The notes under the pieces were generated by a model. The model was not told the origin of the DNA. It searched no databases and saw nothing but the letters and a program-made list of their open reading frames with translations. Made by a program: the position numbers and the translations under genes. 64,000 nt of DNA from Paeniglutamicibacter psychrophenolicus (GTDB lineage: Bacteria; Actinomycetota; Actinomycetes; Actinomycetales; Micrococcaceae). The DNA lies in the NCBI RefSeq assembly GCF_017876575.1, contig NZ_JAGIOE010000001.1, positions 1,736,001-1,800,000 on the forward strand. The letters are read 5' to 3'. This document shows, piece after piece, positions 15,333-24,561 of the stretch (position 1 is its first letter; each line of letters opens with the position of its first letter).

Positions 15333-16703
15333 TCAGGCGTCGACGAATCCGTCGGCGACCGTGAGTGCCTCGTCCAAGACCGCAAGACCTGCACGCAGGT
15401 CCTCGTCGCTGATGTTCAGCGGCGGAACCACATGGACGCGGTTGAAGTTCACGAACGGCAGCACGCCGCCGGACTTCAACGCCGCTGTCACCGCGGCCAT
15501 GGCCGGCGAGGAACCGCCGTAGGGTGCCATGGGTTCGCGGGTTTCGCGGTTGGTGACCAGTTCGACGGCCCAGAAGCAGCCGGTGCCGCGCACATCGCCC
15601 ACCGACGGGTGCTTGGCCTTGAGCTCTTCCAGGGCCGGGCCGATGATGTCGGCGCCCAGGCGGGCGGCGTTCTCCACCATCCCCTCGTCCTTCATGGCAT
15701 TGATGGTTGCCACGACGGCCGCGGAGGCCAGCGGGTGGCCCGAGTAGGTCAGGCCGCCCGGGTAGACGCGTTCACGGAAGGTCTCGAAGATGGCATCCGA
15801 GATGGCAACCCCGCCCAGCGGCACGTAGCCGGAGTTCACGCCCTTGGCGAAGGTGAGCAGGTCCGGGGTCACGTTCCAGTGGTTCACCGCGAACCACTTT
15901 CCGGCGCGGCCGAAGCCGGCCATGACCTCGTCGGCGATGAAGACGATGCCGTACTTGCGGGTCAGCTGGCGCACGCCCTCCATGTAGCCGGTCGGCGGCA
16001 CGTAGATGCCGCAGCTGCCCGGGATCGATTCGAGGATCAAGGCGGCAATGTTGGAAGGGCCCTCGAGCACGATGGTGTCTTCCAGGTGGCGCAGTGCGCG
16101 CTCGGTCTCTTCGGCCTCGGTTGTGGAGTTGAAGTAGGAGCGGTACGGGTAGGCCGGGAAGAAGTGCACGACGCCGTCGGACGCGTTGTCGGATGCCACG
16201 CGGCGCGGGTCTCCGGTGACGTTCACGGCCAGGTGCGTGCCGCCATGGTAGCTGCGGTACGCCGAGAGGACCTTGTGCCTGCCGGTGTGCACGCGTGCCA
16301 TGCGGATCGCGTGCTCGTTGGCGTCCGCCCCGCCGTTGGTGAAGAAGATCCTGTTCAGGTCCCCGGGGGTCAGCTCCGCGATCAGGCGGGCCGCCTCCGA
16401 GCGGGCATTGTTGACGTACTGCGGCGCAATGGTGCAGATGTCTGCCGCCTGCGCCTGGATCGCCGCAACGACCTTCGGGTGCTGGTGGCCGATGTTGGTG
16501 TTGACCAGCTGCGAGGAGAGGTCAAGGAGCTTGTTGCCCTCGCCGTCCCAGATCCAGGAACCCTCGGCCTTGATGATGGTCATCGGGTCGAACGGGCCCT
16601 GGGCCTGCCAGGAATGGAAGACGTGTTCGCGGTCCAGGTCGTGGGCGACCTTGCCCGCGGCAATCTGCTCCGCGGTGATCACGGTGTTCACGGAAGTGCT
16701 CAT
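15333..16703 (-). CDS. Class III aminotransferase (omega-amino acid/beta-alanine type)
   Basis: A 456-residue PLP enzyme of the class III (omega-aminotransferase) family. The cofactor-binding parts are visible: FFTNGGADANEHAIRMAR, YRSYHGGT, the acidic loop VFIADEVMAGFGR and the Schiff-base Lys287 in TFAKGVNSGY. It most resembles enzymes that transfer the terminal amino group of beta-alanine or beta-aminoisobutyrate to a keto acid, giving malonate or methylmalonate semialdehyde. Directly upstream in the same direction (35-base gap) is a CoA-acylating methylmalonate-semialdehyde dehydrogenase, which would use that product, and a PucR regulator is divergent. GABA and other omega-amines cannot be excluded. 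Confidence 0.88.
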   Translation of the reverse strand: MSTSVNTVITAEQIAAGKVAHDLDREHVFHSWQAQGPFDPMTIIKAEGSWIWDGEGNKLLDLSSQLVNTNIGHQHPKVVAAIQAQAADICTIAPQYVNNARSEAARLIAELTPGDLNRIFFTNGGADANEHAIRMARVHTGRHKVLSAYRSYHGGTHLAVNVTGDPRRVASDNASDGVVHFFPAYPYRSYFNSTTEAEETERALRHLEDTIVLEGPSNIAALILESIPGSCGIYVPPTGYMEGVRQLTRKYGIVFIADEVMAGFGRAGKWFAVNHWNVTPDLLTFAKGVNSGYVPLGGVAISDAIFETFRERVYPGGLTYSGHPLASAAVVATINAMKDEGMVENAARLGADIIGPALEELKAKHPSVGDVRGTGCFWAVELVTNRETREPMAPYGGSSPAMAAVTAALKSGGVLPFVNFNRVHVVPPLNISDEDLRAGLAVLDEALTVADGFVDA

Positions 16704-16738
16704 GGGAGTAGTCCCTTTCTGGATTCTGGGCTGGACGC

Positions 16739-18232
16739 TTAGGCGTTCTGCGGGAAGCCGAGGTTCAGGCCGCCGTGGCTCGGGTCGAGCCAGCGCGAGG
16801 TGACGACCTTGCCGCGGGTGAAGAAGTTGATGCCCTCGGCGCCGTAGGCGTGGGTGTCGCCGAAGAGCGAGTTCTTCCAGCCGCCGAAGGAGTAGTAGGC
16901 CATCGGCACCGGGATCGGCACGTTGATGCCGACCATGCCGACCTGGATCTCGTTCTCGAAGCGGCGGGCTGCGCCGCCGTCGTTGGTGAAGATCGCGGTG
17001 CCGTTGCCGTACTCGTTGGCGTTGATGGTGTCGATGCCTTCTTCGAAGGACTCGACGCGGAGCACGGAAAGGACGGGGCCGAAGATCTCGTCGGTGTAGA
17101 TCGACATGTCGGTGGTGACGTTGTCGAAGAGCGTCGGGTTCAGGAAGAAGCCCTCGCCGTCGGAATCCGGGTCCACCTTGCGGCCGTCCAGCACCATGGT
17201 GGCACCCGCCGCCTCACCGGCGTCGATGTAGCCTGCAACCTTGTCGCGGTGCGCGGCGGTGACCAGCGGGCCCATGTCGCAGCCGCGGGTGCCGTCGCCC
17301 ACGCGCAGGGTCTGGGTGCGCTCGGCGATCTTGGCAACCAGTTCATCGGCGATCGAGTCGATGGCGACGATCGCGGAGATGGCCATGCAGCGCTCGCCGG
17401 CGGCGCCGAAGCCGGCGTTCACTGCCGCGTCGGCTGCCAGGTCCAGGTCCGCATCCGGGAGGACCAGCATGTGGTTCTTCGCCCCGCCCAGGGCCTGGAC
17501 GCGCTTGCCGTGCGCGGTGCCGGTGGCATAGACGTACTGGGCAATCGGGGTGGAGCCCACGAAGGAGACCGAGGAGACGCGCGGGTCGGTCAGCAGCGTG
17601 TCGACCGATTCCTTGTCGCCGTTGACCACGTTGAAGACGCCGTCCGGAAGTCCTGCTTCCTTCCAGAGCTCGGCCATCCAGATGGCTGCGGTCGGATCCT
17701 TCTCGGACGGCTTGAGCACCACGGTGTTGCCGGCGGCGATGGCGATGGGGAAGAACCACATCGGGACCATGGCCGGGAAGTTGAAGGGGGAGATGATGGC
17801 CGTTACGCCCAGGGGCTGACGGATCGAGTGGACGTCGATCTTGGTGGAGGCGTTCTCCGTGTAGCCGCCCTTGACCAGGTGCGGGATGCCGCAGGCGTAT
17901 TCGACGACTTCCTGGCCGCGGGAGATCTCGCCCATGGCGTCGTCCAGGACCTTGCCGTGCTCGGCGGTGATGATCGCGGCGAGCTCGCCCTTGCGCTTGT
18001 TGAGCAGTTCGCGGTAGTTGAACAGGATGTTGGCGCGGCGGGTCAGCGAGGTGTCGCGCCAGGCCGGGAAGGCTGCGTGGGCGGCGGCGATGACCTCGGC
18101 GGTGGTGTCGGCACTGGCCAGGGCCACGCGGGAGGAAACCTCGCCGGTGGCTGGGTTCATGACATCGGCGTGGCGCGAGTCGGCCGGTGCTTCGAGGGTG
18201 GTGCCGTTGGACCAGTGTGCGAGGGTTTCCAC
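16739..18232 (-). CDS. mmsA: CoA-acylating methylmalonate-semialdehyde dehydrogenase
   Basis: A 497-residue aldehyde dehydrogenase of the MmsA subgroup, which turns (methyl)malonate semialdehyde, NAD+ and CoA into propionyl- or acetyl-CoA, CO2 and NADH. Diagnostic features are SPFNFPAMVPMWFFPIAIA, VGSTPIAQYVY, QALGGAKNHMLVLPDAD in place of the usual LELGGK glutamate region, catalytic Cys281 in GERCMAISA, and GGWKNSLFGD near the end. It is followed by an omega-aminotransferase, giving a two-step route for beta-alanine, pyrimidine or valine products. The GTG at 18232 follows AAGGA by 11 bases; the open frame upstream overlaps the divergent regulator and is a shadow. Confidence 0.92.
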   Translation of the reverse strand: METLAHWSNGTTLEAPADSRHADVMNPATGEVSSRVALASADTTAEVIAAAHAAFPAWRDTSLTRRANILFNYRELLNKRKGELAAIITAEHGKVLDDAMGEISRGQEVVEYACGIPHLVKGGYTENASTKIDVHSIRQPLGVTAIISPFNFPAMVPMWFFPIAIAAGNTVVLKPSEKDPTAAIWMAELWKEAGLPDGVFNVVNGDKESVDTLLTDPRVSSVSFVGSTPIAQYVYATGTAHGKRVQALGGAKNHMLVLPDADLDLAADAAVNAGFGAAGERCMAISAIVAIDSIADELVAKIAERTQTLRVGDGTRGCDMGPLVTAAHRDKVAGYIDAGEAAGATMVLDGRKVDPDSDGEGFFLNPTLFDNVTTDMSIYTDEIFGPVLSVLRVESFEEGIDTINANEYGNGTAIFTNDGGAARRFENEIQVGMVGINVPIPVPMAYYSFGGWKNSLFGDTHAYGAEGINFFTRGKVVTSRWLDPSHGGLNLGFPQNA

Positions 18233-18275
18233 GGAGGTGGGTGTCCTTTCAAGACGGGGGTTCTGTTGCCTCCAT

Positions 18276-18293
18276 TGTGTCGTCCGGGACACA
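18276..18293. promoter_or_regulatory. Inverted repeat between mmsA and the PucR gene
   Basis: TGTGTC-GTCCGG-GACACA, a 6-bp perfect inverted repeat with a 6-base spacer, sits in the 115-base divergent region. It is a reasonable operator candidate for the PucR regulator or for a repressor of mmsA. Confidence 0.45.
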
Positions 18294-18335
18294 CCCGCAA
18301 CACCGGCAACATGTAATCTCTTGACACAAAAGCAA

Positions 18336-18341
18336 TACACT
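18336..18341 (+). promoter_or_regulatory. -10 box of a probable leaderless promoter (pucR)
   Basis: TACACT stands 6 bases before the ATG at 18348. A TTGACA is present at 18321-18326 but is too close to serve as its -35 box. Confidence 0.45.
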
Positions 18342-18347
18342 CTGTTC

Positions 18348-19997
18348 ATGAGTCCCCTGAACACCCACCCGCAGCCGGCCGTGGCCGGGACGTTGAGCAT
18401 CGCCCGGATCCTTGAATTGCCGGCCGTTGCCGCCGGCGAGCCGGAGGTCCTGGCAGGCTCCGCATTGCTTCGGAGCCCGGTGCGCTGGGTGCACGTGGCA
18501 GAGACCCCCCAGCTGGCGGACCTGCTCTCCGGAGGGGAGCTGGTGCTGACCACCGGCATGACCTTCGGGGAGACGGGCAGCGGGGTCGCCGACTTCCTGG
18601 ACCAGGTGCGCCGCGCGGGGGCGGCGGGGATCATTGTCGAGCTGGTTGCCTCGCCGGCCGCGGAACGTTCCCTGGCCATCGAGGCGCTGCGCCAGGTGGC
18701 CGCCCGCAACGACTTCCCGGTGGTGCTGCTGCACCGGAGGGTCAGGTTCGTTGAGATCACCGAGGTGGTGCACCGGATGCTGGTCTCGGACCAGTTCGCC
18801 GCACTGGAGCGCTCGCGGATGATCCACGAGGTCTTCACGGCACTGAGCCTGCAAAACGCCACCGAGGAAGGGATCGTGGAGCGCGCGGCGGAACTCATCG
18901 GCGCCCCCGTCGTCCTGGAGGACGTGGCCCACCTGGTTCTGGGCTTCGACCCAGGGCCGCATCCGGATGCCGGGTTGCTGGCGCACTGGCCCGAGCGCTC
19001 CCGCCGGGTCGGCTACCTGGATACCACCGGACGCGGCAGGGGGGAGGAAAGCTGGCTGCAGACACCGGTGGGGATCCAGGGCCAACGCTGGGGACGGCTG
19101 GTGGTGCCCGGGGAACCGGGCAACGACGCGGACGCGGCCATGGTGCTCGAACGCGCCGGGCAGACCCTGTCCATCGCCCGGCTGGCCGGGCGGGACCAGA
19201 AGGAATTGCTCCACCAGGCCCGGGCCGGGCTGCTGCATGAACTGCGCCAGCCCCACGCCCTGGGCGCAGAGGAGGTGCTGATCCGGGCGCAGGCGCTGGG
19301 GCTGGTCGAGTCCCCGCACTACGTCCCGGTGGTGTTCAGGCTCGATGTCCGGCGCGGGCAGGCGCCCACCGGCGTGCAGCTGCGCGAGCGTGCCCTGCTC
19401 GATGCGATCAACATCGTGGTGGAATCCACCAGGGCCACCGCGCTGGCCGCCAGCCTGCAAAGCGGGCAGGTCGGCATGGTGCTGGGCGTCGGGGCCAAGC
19501 AGCTCGAGGAACCGCTGCTGGAGCGGATCTGCCGGCAACTGGCCCACAGCCAGCCCGCCATTGACTGGTCGGTGGGCGTGGGCCGGGGGCGGCGCAGCGT
19601 GAAAGAGGCCGCGCACGGGCTGGAGGAAGCCATCCAGGTCGCCGAGACCGTGGCGACCTTCGACACCCGCGCCAGGCCCTTCTACCGCTTTGCCGACGTG
19701 CGACTGCGTGGCTTGCTGGCGCTGATGCGCGAGGATGCCCGGCTGAAATCCTTCGCCGAGGCCGAACTGGCCGGGATCCTCGACCCGCTCGACGAGCCCG
19801 CGCTCGAGCTGCTCGGTTTGTACCTGAAGCACGGCGGAAACAAGTCGGCGCTGGCCCGCACCGGGTTTCTGAGCCGGCCGGCGCTCTATGCGCGGCTGGA
19901 GAAGCTCGAGGACAAGCTCGGGGTCAGCCTGGAGGATGCCGAATCACGCACGTCCCTGCACGTGGCACTGCTCTGGCTCGGGCTGGGCGGGAAGTAG
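18348..19997 (+). CDS. PucR family transcriptional regulator
   Basis: A 549-residue regulator. The N-terminal PucR (purine catabolism) domain covers about 15-140 (VRWVHVAETPQLADLLSGGELVLTTG is its hallmark, split here as VRWVHVAE, LLSGGELVLTTGM). A middle GAF-like region contains the ligand-sensing part, and the C-terminal PucR-type helix-turn-helix is at about 490-540 (GGNKSALARTGFLSRPALYARLEKL). PucR proteins usually activate nitrogen-compound catabolic genes. It is divergent from mmsA and the aminotransferase, so control of those two genes is likely. It is probably leaderless and ends before a strong hairpin. Confidence 0.92.
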   Translation: MSPLNTHPQPAVAGTLSIARILELPAVAAGEPEVLAGSALLRSPVRWVHVAETPQLADLLSGGELVLTTGMTFGETGSGVADFLDQVRRAGAAGIIVELVASPAAERSLAIEALRQVAARNDFPVVLLHRRVRFVEITEVVHRMLVSDQFAALERSRMIHEVFTALSLQNATEEGIVERAAELIGAPVVLEDVAHLVLGFDPGPHPDAGLLAHWPERSRRVGYLDTTGRGRGEESWLQTPVGIQGQRWGRLVVPGEPGNDADAAMVLERAGQTLSIARLAGRDQKELLHQARAGLLHELRQPHALGAEEVLIRAQALGLVESPHYVPVVFRLDVRRGQAPTGVQLRERALLDAINIVVESTRATALAASLQSGQVGMVLGVGAKQLEEPLLERICRQLAHSQPAIDWSVGVGRGRRSVKEAAHGLEEAIQVAETVATFDTRARPFYRFADVRLRGLLALMREDARLKSFAEAELAGILDPLDEPALELLGLYLKHGGNKSALARTGFLSRPALYARLEKLEDKLGVSLEDAESRTSLHVALLWLGLGGK

Positions 19998-20100
19998 CCT
20001 GCCGGCCACCGGCCACCGGCCACCGCCGGGTGCGGTTCCCCGTCCCGCCCGGTTGGCGTGGCGGAAAAGATCGGCGTGGTCCCTTCCTGGTGGAACGAGC

Positions 20101-20144
20101 AAGGCCGCCCGGACCGCGACTTGCGCGGCGGCCCGGGCGGCCTT
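20101..20144. terminator. Bidirectional hairpin terminator
   Basis: AAGGCCGCCCGG pairs perfectly with CCGGGCGGCCTT over 12 bp around a 20-base, itself GC-rich loop. It lies between the convergent PucR and symporter genes. Confidence 0.8.
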
Positions 20145-20210
20145 CTTGGCATCACCCACAGCGGGGATGCCCCTGGCCGGCGTCGTTGGAGGACGCCGGC
20201 CGGGTTGGTG

Positions 20211-21497
20211 TTAGTTGCTCGGCAGGGCGTGCTCTTCGACCTTGCCGCCCGCTGCCGGCTCGACGTTTTCGTCCCTCGGGTCCTGCGCCTGCGTGCCGAG
20301 GTGGCCACGGGTGAGCTTGTTCATGATCAGCGCGATGGCGCCGTCGCCGGTCACGTTGGTTGCCGTGCCGAAGCTGTCCAGCGCGATGTAGGCGGCGAAC
20401 ATGAGGCCGACCTCGACCTCGCCGAAGCCGAGCATTTGTGCCAGCAGGCCCGCGGCCGCAGCGATCGCGCCGCCGGGAACGCCCGGGGCGGCGATCATCA
20501 TGATGCCGAGCATCATGATGAAGGGCAGGTACGCGCCGAAAGAGACATTCCCGCCGGTGAGCAGCAGCACCGCGATGGAGAAGCAGGTGATCTTGACCAT
20601 CGAGCCGGAGAGGTGGATGGTTGCGCACAGCGGGACCACGAAGCCGGCCACCGAGTTGGAGACGCCGTTCTTCTTGGTCGATTCGAGGGTGACCGGAATC
20701 GTGGCGGCCGAGGAGGACGTGCCCAGGGCCGTGAAGTAGGCATCGCGCATGTTCCACAGCGCCTTCAGCGGGTTCTGGCTCGTCATGGCACCTGCCACCG
20801 AGTACTGGATGAGCAGCACGACGAGGCACAGCGCGAACGAAACCACGGCAACGAGCAGGAACTTGGTGACAATGGTGACCGCCGAGCCGCTGGCCGAAAG
20901 ATCCATGAAGATGCCGAAGATGAACAGCGGCAGGGCCGGAACGATGATGCGGCGGATGACCGACTCGACGATGGTGCGGAACTCGACGGCTCCGCGGAAG
21001 AGCACCTTGGAGTGGAAAGCGGTCAGGCCGACACCGATCACGAAGGCGAGCACCAGTGCGCTCATTACGTCGATGACCGGAGGCAACACGATTTCGGTCG
21101 CCGAGTCGCTGGCACGACTCACCACGGTCAGGTAGGGGGTGAACCCGGAGCCCGATTCGTCGCCGAGCTCCTCAAGCCCGCCGCCGGCCAGCGACGGGGT
21201 GAACAGCCAGCGGCTCACGAAGTATGCGAGCAGCCCGGCAATGATGGTGGAACCGTATGCGATGCCTGCGGTGGCGCCGAGCCACTTGCCCGCACCCTTG
21301 CCGAGTTCGGCGATGGCGGGCATGACGAGGCCCAGGATAATCAGCGGCACGATGAAGCCGAGGAATCCGGAGAAGATCGAGTTGTAGGTCAGGAACGCCC
21401 CGCCGAGCCACTCGGGCATGATCGGGCCGGTCAGGATGCCCAGGACGATGGCTACGATAATCCAGCCGAGCAGGGGGATCGATTTCAGGAAATTCAT
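20211..21497 (-). CDS. Dicarboxylate/amino acid:cation symporter (DAACS family)
   Basis: A 428-residue membrane carrier of the DAACS family (GltP/DctA/SstT), which takes up dicarboxylates, glutamate, or serine/threonine with Na+ or H+. It has about eight helices plus re-entrant loops. The serine-rich motif of hairpin 1 is visible as LGTSSSAATIPV, and the late substrate-binding region as FGTATNVTGDGAIALIM. The overall pattern, including MNFLKSIPLLGWIIVAIVLG at the start, is closer to the SstT serine/threonine group, but substrate choice is uncertain. GAGG precedes the ATG. The C-terminal tail is hydrophilic. It stands alone between terminator and acyl-CoA dehydrogenase. Confidence 0.88.
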   Translation of the reverse strand: MNFLKSIPLLGWIIVAIVLGILTGPIMPEWLGGAFLTYNSIFSGFLGFIVPLIILGLVMPAIAELGKGAGKWLGATAGIAYGSTIIAGLLAYFVSRWLFTPSLAGGGLEELGDESGSGFTPYLTVVSRASDSATEIVLPPVIDVMSALVLAFVIGVGLTAFHSKVLFRGAVEFRTIVESVIRRIIVPALPLFIFGIFMDLSASGSAVTIVTKFLLVAVVSFALCLVVLLIQYSVAGAMTSQNPLKALWNMRDAYFTALGTSSSAATIPVTLESTKKNGVSNSVAGFVVPLCATIHLSGSMVKITCFSIAVLLLTGGNVSFGAYLPFIMMLGIMMIAAPGVPGGAIAAAAGLLAQMLGFGEVEVGLMFAAYIALDSFGTATNVTGDGAIALIMNKLTRGHLGTQAQDPRDENVEPAAGGKVEEHALPSN

Positions 21498-21737
21498 GGG
21501 GTCCTCAAGGTGACGGAAACGAGTGCCGCGGGTATGCGAAACATGGTGGTGGCGCAGATCACGCCTCAGTAATCGTAGGCGGTGCGGGCCGTTACTCGAA
21601 ATCCGCGGGCCACGCCCCTCGCGCCCGCAGCGCAGGCGGGAGGGGCAGCGTCCGGTGCCGGCCGGCCACGCCACGGTGCACCCGGGGCAGCATTCACCGG
21701 GGGAACCGCGTCGTGCCGCAGGGAGGCAGCCGCCGCG

Positions 21738-23687
21738 CTAGGACCCGTAGGGGCGCCGGCGATCGGGCAACGTCTCGGTCGACCAGGGGGCGATCCATTC
21801 CCCGGTCCCCTCGGAGGAGTCGATGATCCCGGATTCCAGCCACGTGAAATCCCCGGCAAGGACCTTTTTGGACAGCTTCCGGTCGGTCTTGTCGCTGTTG
21901 GCCCACAGGTCGCGGAACAGGGTTTCGCAGTGGTGCTCGGATTGTTCGCAGAAGGCCAGGGCCAGCAGCTCGGCCGAGGCCGCGTTCGCCGGGTCCTGGG
22001 TGCGCATGAGTTCAACCCGGGAGATGCAGGCGGCCATGGCGAAGAGCTCGGCGCCCAGGTCCACGACCCGGCCCAGGAATGCCTGGTGGCTTTCCATGCC
22101 GGCCTGCCAGGTGGCCATGCCGGCGAAGGTGTGCCGCGCCAGGCGCCGCGAGGCCCGCTCGATGAAGCGCAAGTATTTGGCCAGCCTGCCGATCTCCGAA
22201 TAGGAATTGGGCAGCAGCCCGGAACCGATCGCCAGAGTCGGCAGCCACTTGGCATAGAAGCCGGAGGCGCCCATGGCTGCCTTGGCCTTCGCCGGCAGGT
22301 CCGCGTCCTTGTTGGCCAGGTCCCCGGCGGCCTTCAGGTGGGCGTCTACCGCCTCGCGGGCAATGAGCAGGTGCATGATTTCGGTGGAGCCCTCGAAGAT
22401 CCGGTTGATGCGCAAATCCCGCAGCAGTTGCTCGACGGGGACCGATCGTTCCCCTCGGGCCTGCTGTGATGCAGCGGTTTCGTAGCCCCGCCCGCCGCGG
22501 ATCTGCAGCAGCTCATCGGCGATCTTGTAGGAGACCTCGGAGGAGAAGAGCTTGGCCAGGGCCGCCTCGATGCGCACGTCCTTCATTCCGGCATCCGCGA
22601 GGGCGGCCGAGAGCTCGAAGACCGCTTCAAGGGCAAAGGTGTTGGCGGCGATGTAGGCGATCTTCTTGCCGACCGCCTCGTGTTCCCCGACCGGCTTGCC
22701 CCACTGGATGCGGGCGTTGGACCATTCGCGGGCGATCTTCAGCGACCACTTCCCGGCTCCTGCGCACATGGCAGGGATGGACAGGCGTCCGGTGTTCAGG
22801 GTGCTCAGGGCGATCTTGAGCCCGGCGCCTTCCTTGCCCAGGCGGTTTTCGACCGGGACCACCACGTCGTGGAAGCGGGTCACTCCGTTTTCGATGCCGC
22901 GCAGCCCCATGAAGGCGTTGCGGTTCTCCACGATGATTCCGGGGGAGTCGGCCTCCACGACGAAGGCACTGATTCCGCCGCGGGACTTGCTGCCGTCGGG
23001 CAGCTCGTGGGGCGGGACCGCCGCCATGACCACGAGCAACTCGGCCACCACCCCGTTGGTGGTCCAGAGCTTGGCCCCGTTGAGGGTGTAGCTCGTGCCG
23101 TCCGCCGAAAGGGTCGCCGTGGTGCCCAAGCGTGCAGGGTCCGAGCCGACATCGTTTTCGGTCAGCAGGAATGCCGAGATGGACCCGGAGGCGCAGCGGG
23201 GAAGGAAGGCCCGCTTTTGCTCCTCGGTGCCGAACATCTTCACGGGCTCCGGAACGCCAATGGATTGGTGGGCCGAGAGCAGCGCACCGAGGCTGGGGTT
23301 CAGCGTGCCCACCAGCATCAGGGCCCGGCCGTAGTCGGCCAGATCCAGGCCGAGCCCGCCGTATTCCACCGGGATCTTCATGCCGAATGCGCCGACCTCG
23401 CGCAGTGCCCTGATGATCTCGTCGGGGATCCGGGACTCGCGCTCGATGGCACCGGTGTCGAGGTCCTTGATGGCCTCGCGCAGCCGTGCCATGAATGCCG
23501 TGCCGCGCGCTGCGGCCTGCGGGTCGGGTTGCGGATGCGGGTGGATCAGGCCCCAGTCGAAGTCGCCCATGTACAGGCCCTTGGCGAAGCTGGGACGCTC
23601 CCACTTCTGCTCGCGGGCGGCTTCGGCCACCTGGCGTGCAACCTTCTCATCGACGCGTTCACCGAAATGCTGTTCATCAATGCTCAT
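21738..23687 (-). CDS. Acyl-CoA dehydrogenase, large (VLCAD-like) type
   Basis: A 649-residue flavoprotein that catalyses the first step of fatty-acid beta-oxidation. The order of domains is: N-terminal helical domain (about 70-185), central beta domain with AFLLTENDVGSDPARL and the FAD/substrate loop KLWTTNG, C-terminal helical domain with IQWGKPVGEHEAVGKKIA and QIRGGRGYETA, and the closing FEGSTEIMHLLIARE, then about 190 extra residues. This extension and length match the long-chain VLCAD/ACAD9-like group rather than the usual 380-residue enzymes. The ATG at 23687 follows AAGGAAG. It is transcribed alone from a TAGGCT promoter with an inverted repeat in its leader. Confidence 0.9.
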   Translation of the reverse strand: MSIDEQHFGERVDEKVARQVAEAAREQKWERPSFAKGLYMGDFDWGLIHPHPQPDPQAAARGTAFMARLREAIKDLDTGAIERESRIPDEIIRALREVGAFGMKIPVEYGGLGLDLADYGRALMLVGTLNPSLGALLSAHQSIGVPEPVKMFGTEEQKRAFLPRCASGSISAFLLTENDVGSDPARLGTTATLSADGTSYTLNGAKLWTTNGVVAELLVVMAAVPPHELPDGSKSRGGISAFVVEADSPGIIVENRNAFMGLRGIENGVTRFHDVVVPVENRLGKEGAGLKIALSTLNTGRLSIPAMCAGAGKWSLKIAREWSNARIQWGKPVGEHEAVGKKIAYIAANTFALEAVFELSAALADAGMKDVRIEAALAKLFSSEVSYKIADELLQIRGGRGYETAASQQARGERSVPVEQLLRDLRINRIFEGSTEIMHLLIAREAVDAHLKAAGDLANKDADLPAKAKAAMGASGFYAKWLPTLAIGSGLLPNSYSEIGRLAKYLRFIERASRRLARHTFAGMATWQAGMESHQAFLGRVVDLGAELFAMAACISRVELMRTQDPANAASAELLALAFCEQSEHHCETLFRDLWANSDKTDRKLSKKVLAGDFTWLESGIIDSSEGTGEWIAPWSTETLPDRRRPYGS

Positions 23688-23710
23688 GGCGCTTCCTTTG
23701 TCCAAAACAA

Positions 23711-23739
23711 AGGGCCTGACACGGGGACTTACAGGCCCT
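23711..23739. promoter_or_regulatory. Inverted repeat in the acyl-CoA dehydrogenase leader
   Basis: AGGGCCTG (23711-23718) and CAGGCCCT (23732-23739) form an 8-bp repeat with a 13-base spacer just downstream of the expected transcription start. It may be an operator for a fatty-acid regulator or a leader hairpin. Confidence 0.45.
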
Positions 23740-23753
23740 GACGTATTGATGCC

Positions 23754-23759
23754 AGCCTA
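23754..23759 (-). promoter_or_regulatory. -10 box for the acyl-CoA dehydrogenase gene
   Basis: Minus-strand TAGGCT, about 66 bases before the start codon, with the inverted repeat between them. Confidence 0.4.
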
Positions 23760-23883
23760 GCCGCGGTGCCCGGTTGCCGATAGGGGCCTTGGTGCGGTGC
23801 GGCGTGGACCGCCAAGGGGCAGGGGGATCACGAGCGGGTCGCGGGCGCAACGGAAATGGTTGGCGCACAGGCCCGCTGTGCGG

Positions 23884-24555
23884 CTAGCTCTCGTGCGGGT
23901 CGAGCCGTACGCAGCAGTGGTGCTCATTCGTGGGTGGGTCGAAGCAGGCGCGGTACGGCGCGTTGGCGCCGTCGACCGCGGCCGTAAGCAGCTCGAAGTT
24001 CATGGTGCAAACGGTGGCGCGGTGGCTGCCCGAAAGCTGGTGGAACGGGCAGTCCAGCAGGCCTACGGAGCCGTCCTCGCGTACTTCGGGTCGGTATCCG
24101 TGGTCCGTCAGTGCCTGCGTCAGCGAGCTGGCATGTGCACCAATTGACTGACCGGCTTCGCGTGCCACCTCCGCCAACACGGGTGCGACGGGCCGGTTCT
24201 GTTTTCCGGCACGTTCGATGGCGCTGGCCATGATATTGGCGGCCAACGCATATTCGCGGTGCGGAATGCTTGCGGATACGTCGATCTGGGTGGCCGCGTA
24301 CAGCTTTGCCGGCCGCCCCGACCCCGGCCCGCCCTTTCCGTTGAGCCGCCGAAACTCCACGGAAAGGAGGCCTTGGTCTGCAAGTTTGTCCAGTTGGAAG
24401 GCCACGGTGTTGCGTGGGAGATCGAGGGCCGAAGCACATTCGTCGCGGCCCACGGCAGCTTCACTCGTGCGCACGAATTCATAGACGGCCTTGCGTACCG
24501 GATCGGCCAAAGCCGCCACGGCATTGAGCCCTTGATCCTCTGCCTGAAACTTCAT
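23884..24555 (-). CDS. SufR-like HTH regulator with C-terminal cysteine cluster
   Basis: A 223-residue regulator. A winged helix-turn-helix of the ArsR/DeoR-like type fills about 8-75 (ALADPVRKAVYEFVR, DLPRNTVAFQLDKLADQGLL). The C-terminal part has cysteines in LLDCPFHQ, ATVCTMN, YRACFDPP and HHCCVRL, spaced in a way that recalls the Fe-S-binding SufR group (CPF..., HxxVC...). This suggests control by an iron-sulfur cluster or by oxidation, not proven. It is divergent from a DoxX-like gene and repeated CTAAAGTTAG sites lie between them. TAGACT 6 bases before the ATG indicates a leaderless message. Confidence 0.82.
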   Translation of the reverse strand: MKFQAEDQGLNAVAALADPVRKAVYEFVRTSEAAVGRDECASALDLPRNTVAFQLDKLADQGLLSVEFRRLNGKGGPGSGRPAKLYAATQIDVSASIPHREYALAANIMASAIERAGKQNRPVAPVLAEVAREAGQSIGAHASSLTQALTDHGYRPEVREDGSVGLLDCPFHQLSGSHRATVCTMNFELLTAAVDGANAPYRACFDPPTNEHHCCVRLDPHES

Positions 24556-24561
24556 GACTCC

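Noticed and set aside
20001-20026. Short tandem GGCCACC repeats after the PucR gene
   Set aside because: Only three copies of a GC-rich 7-mer, ordinary in such DNA; no array structure, so not CRISPR or VNTR of note.
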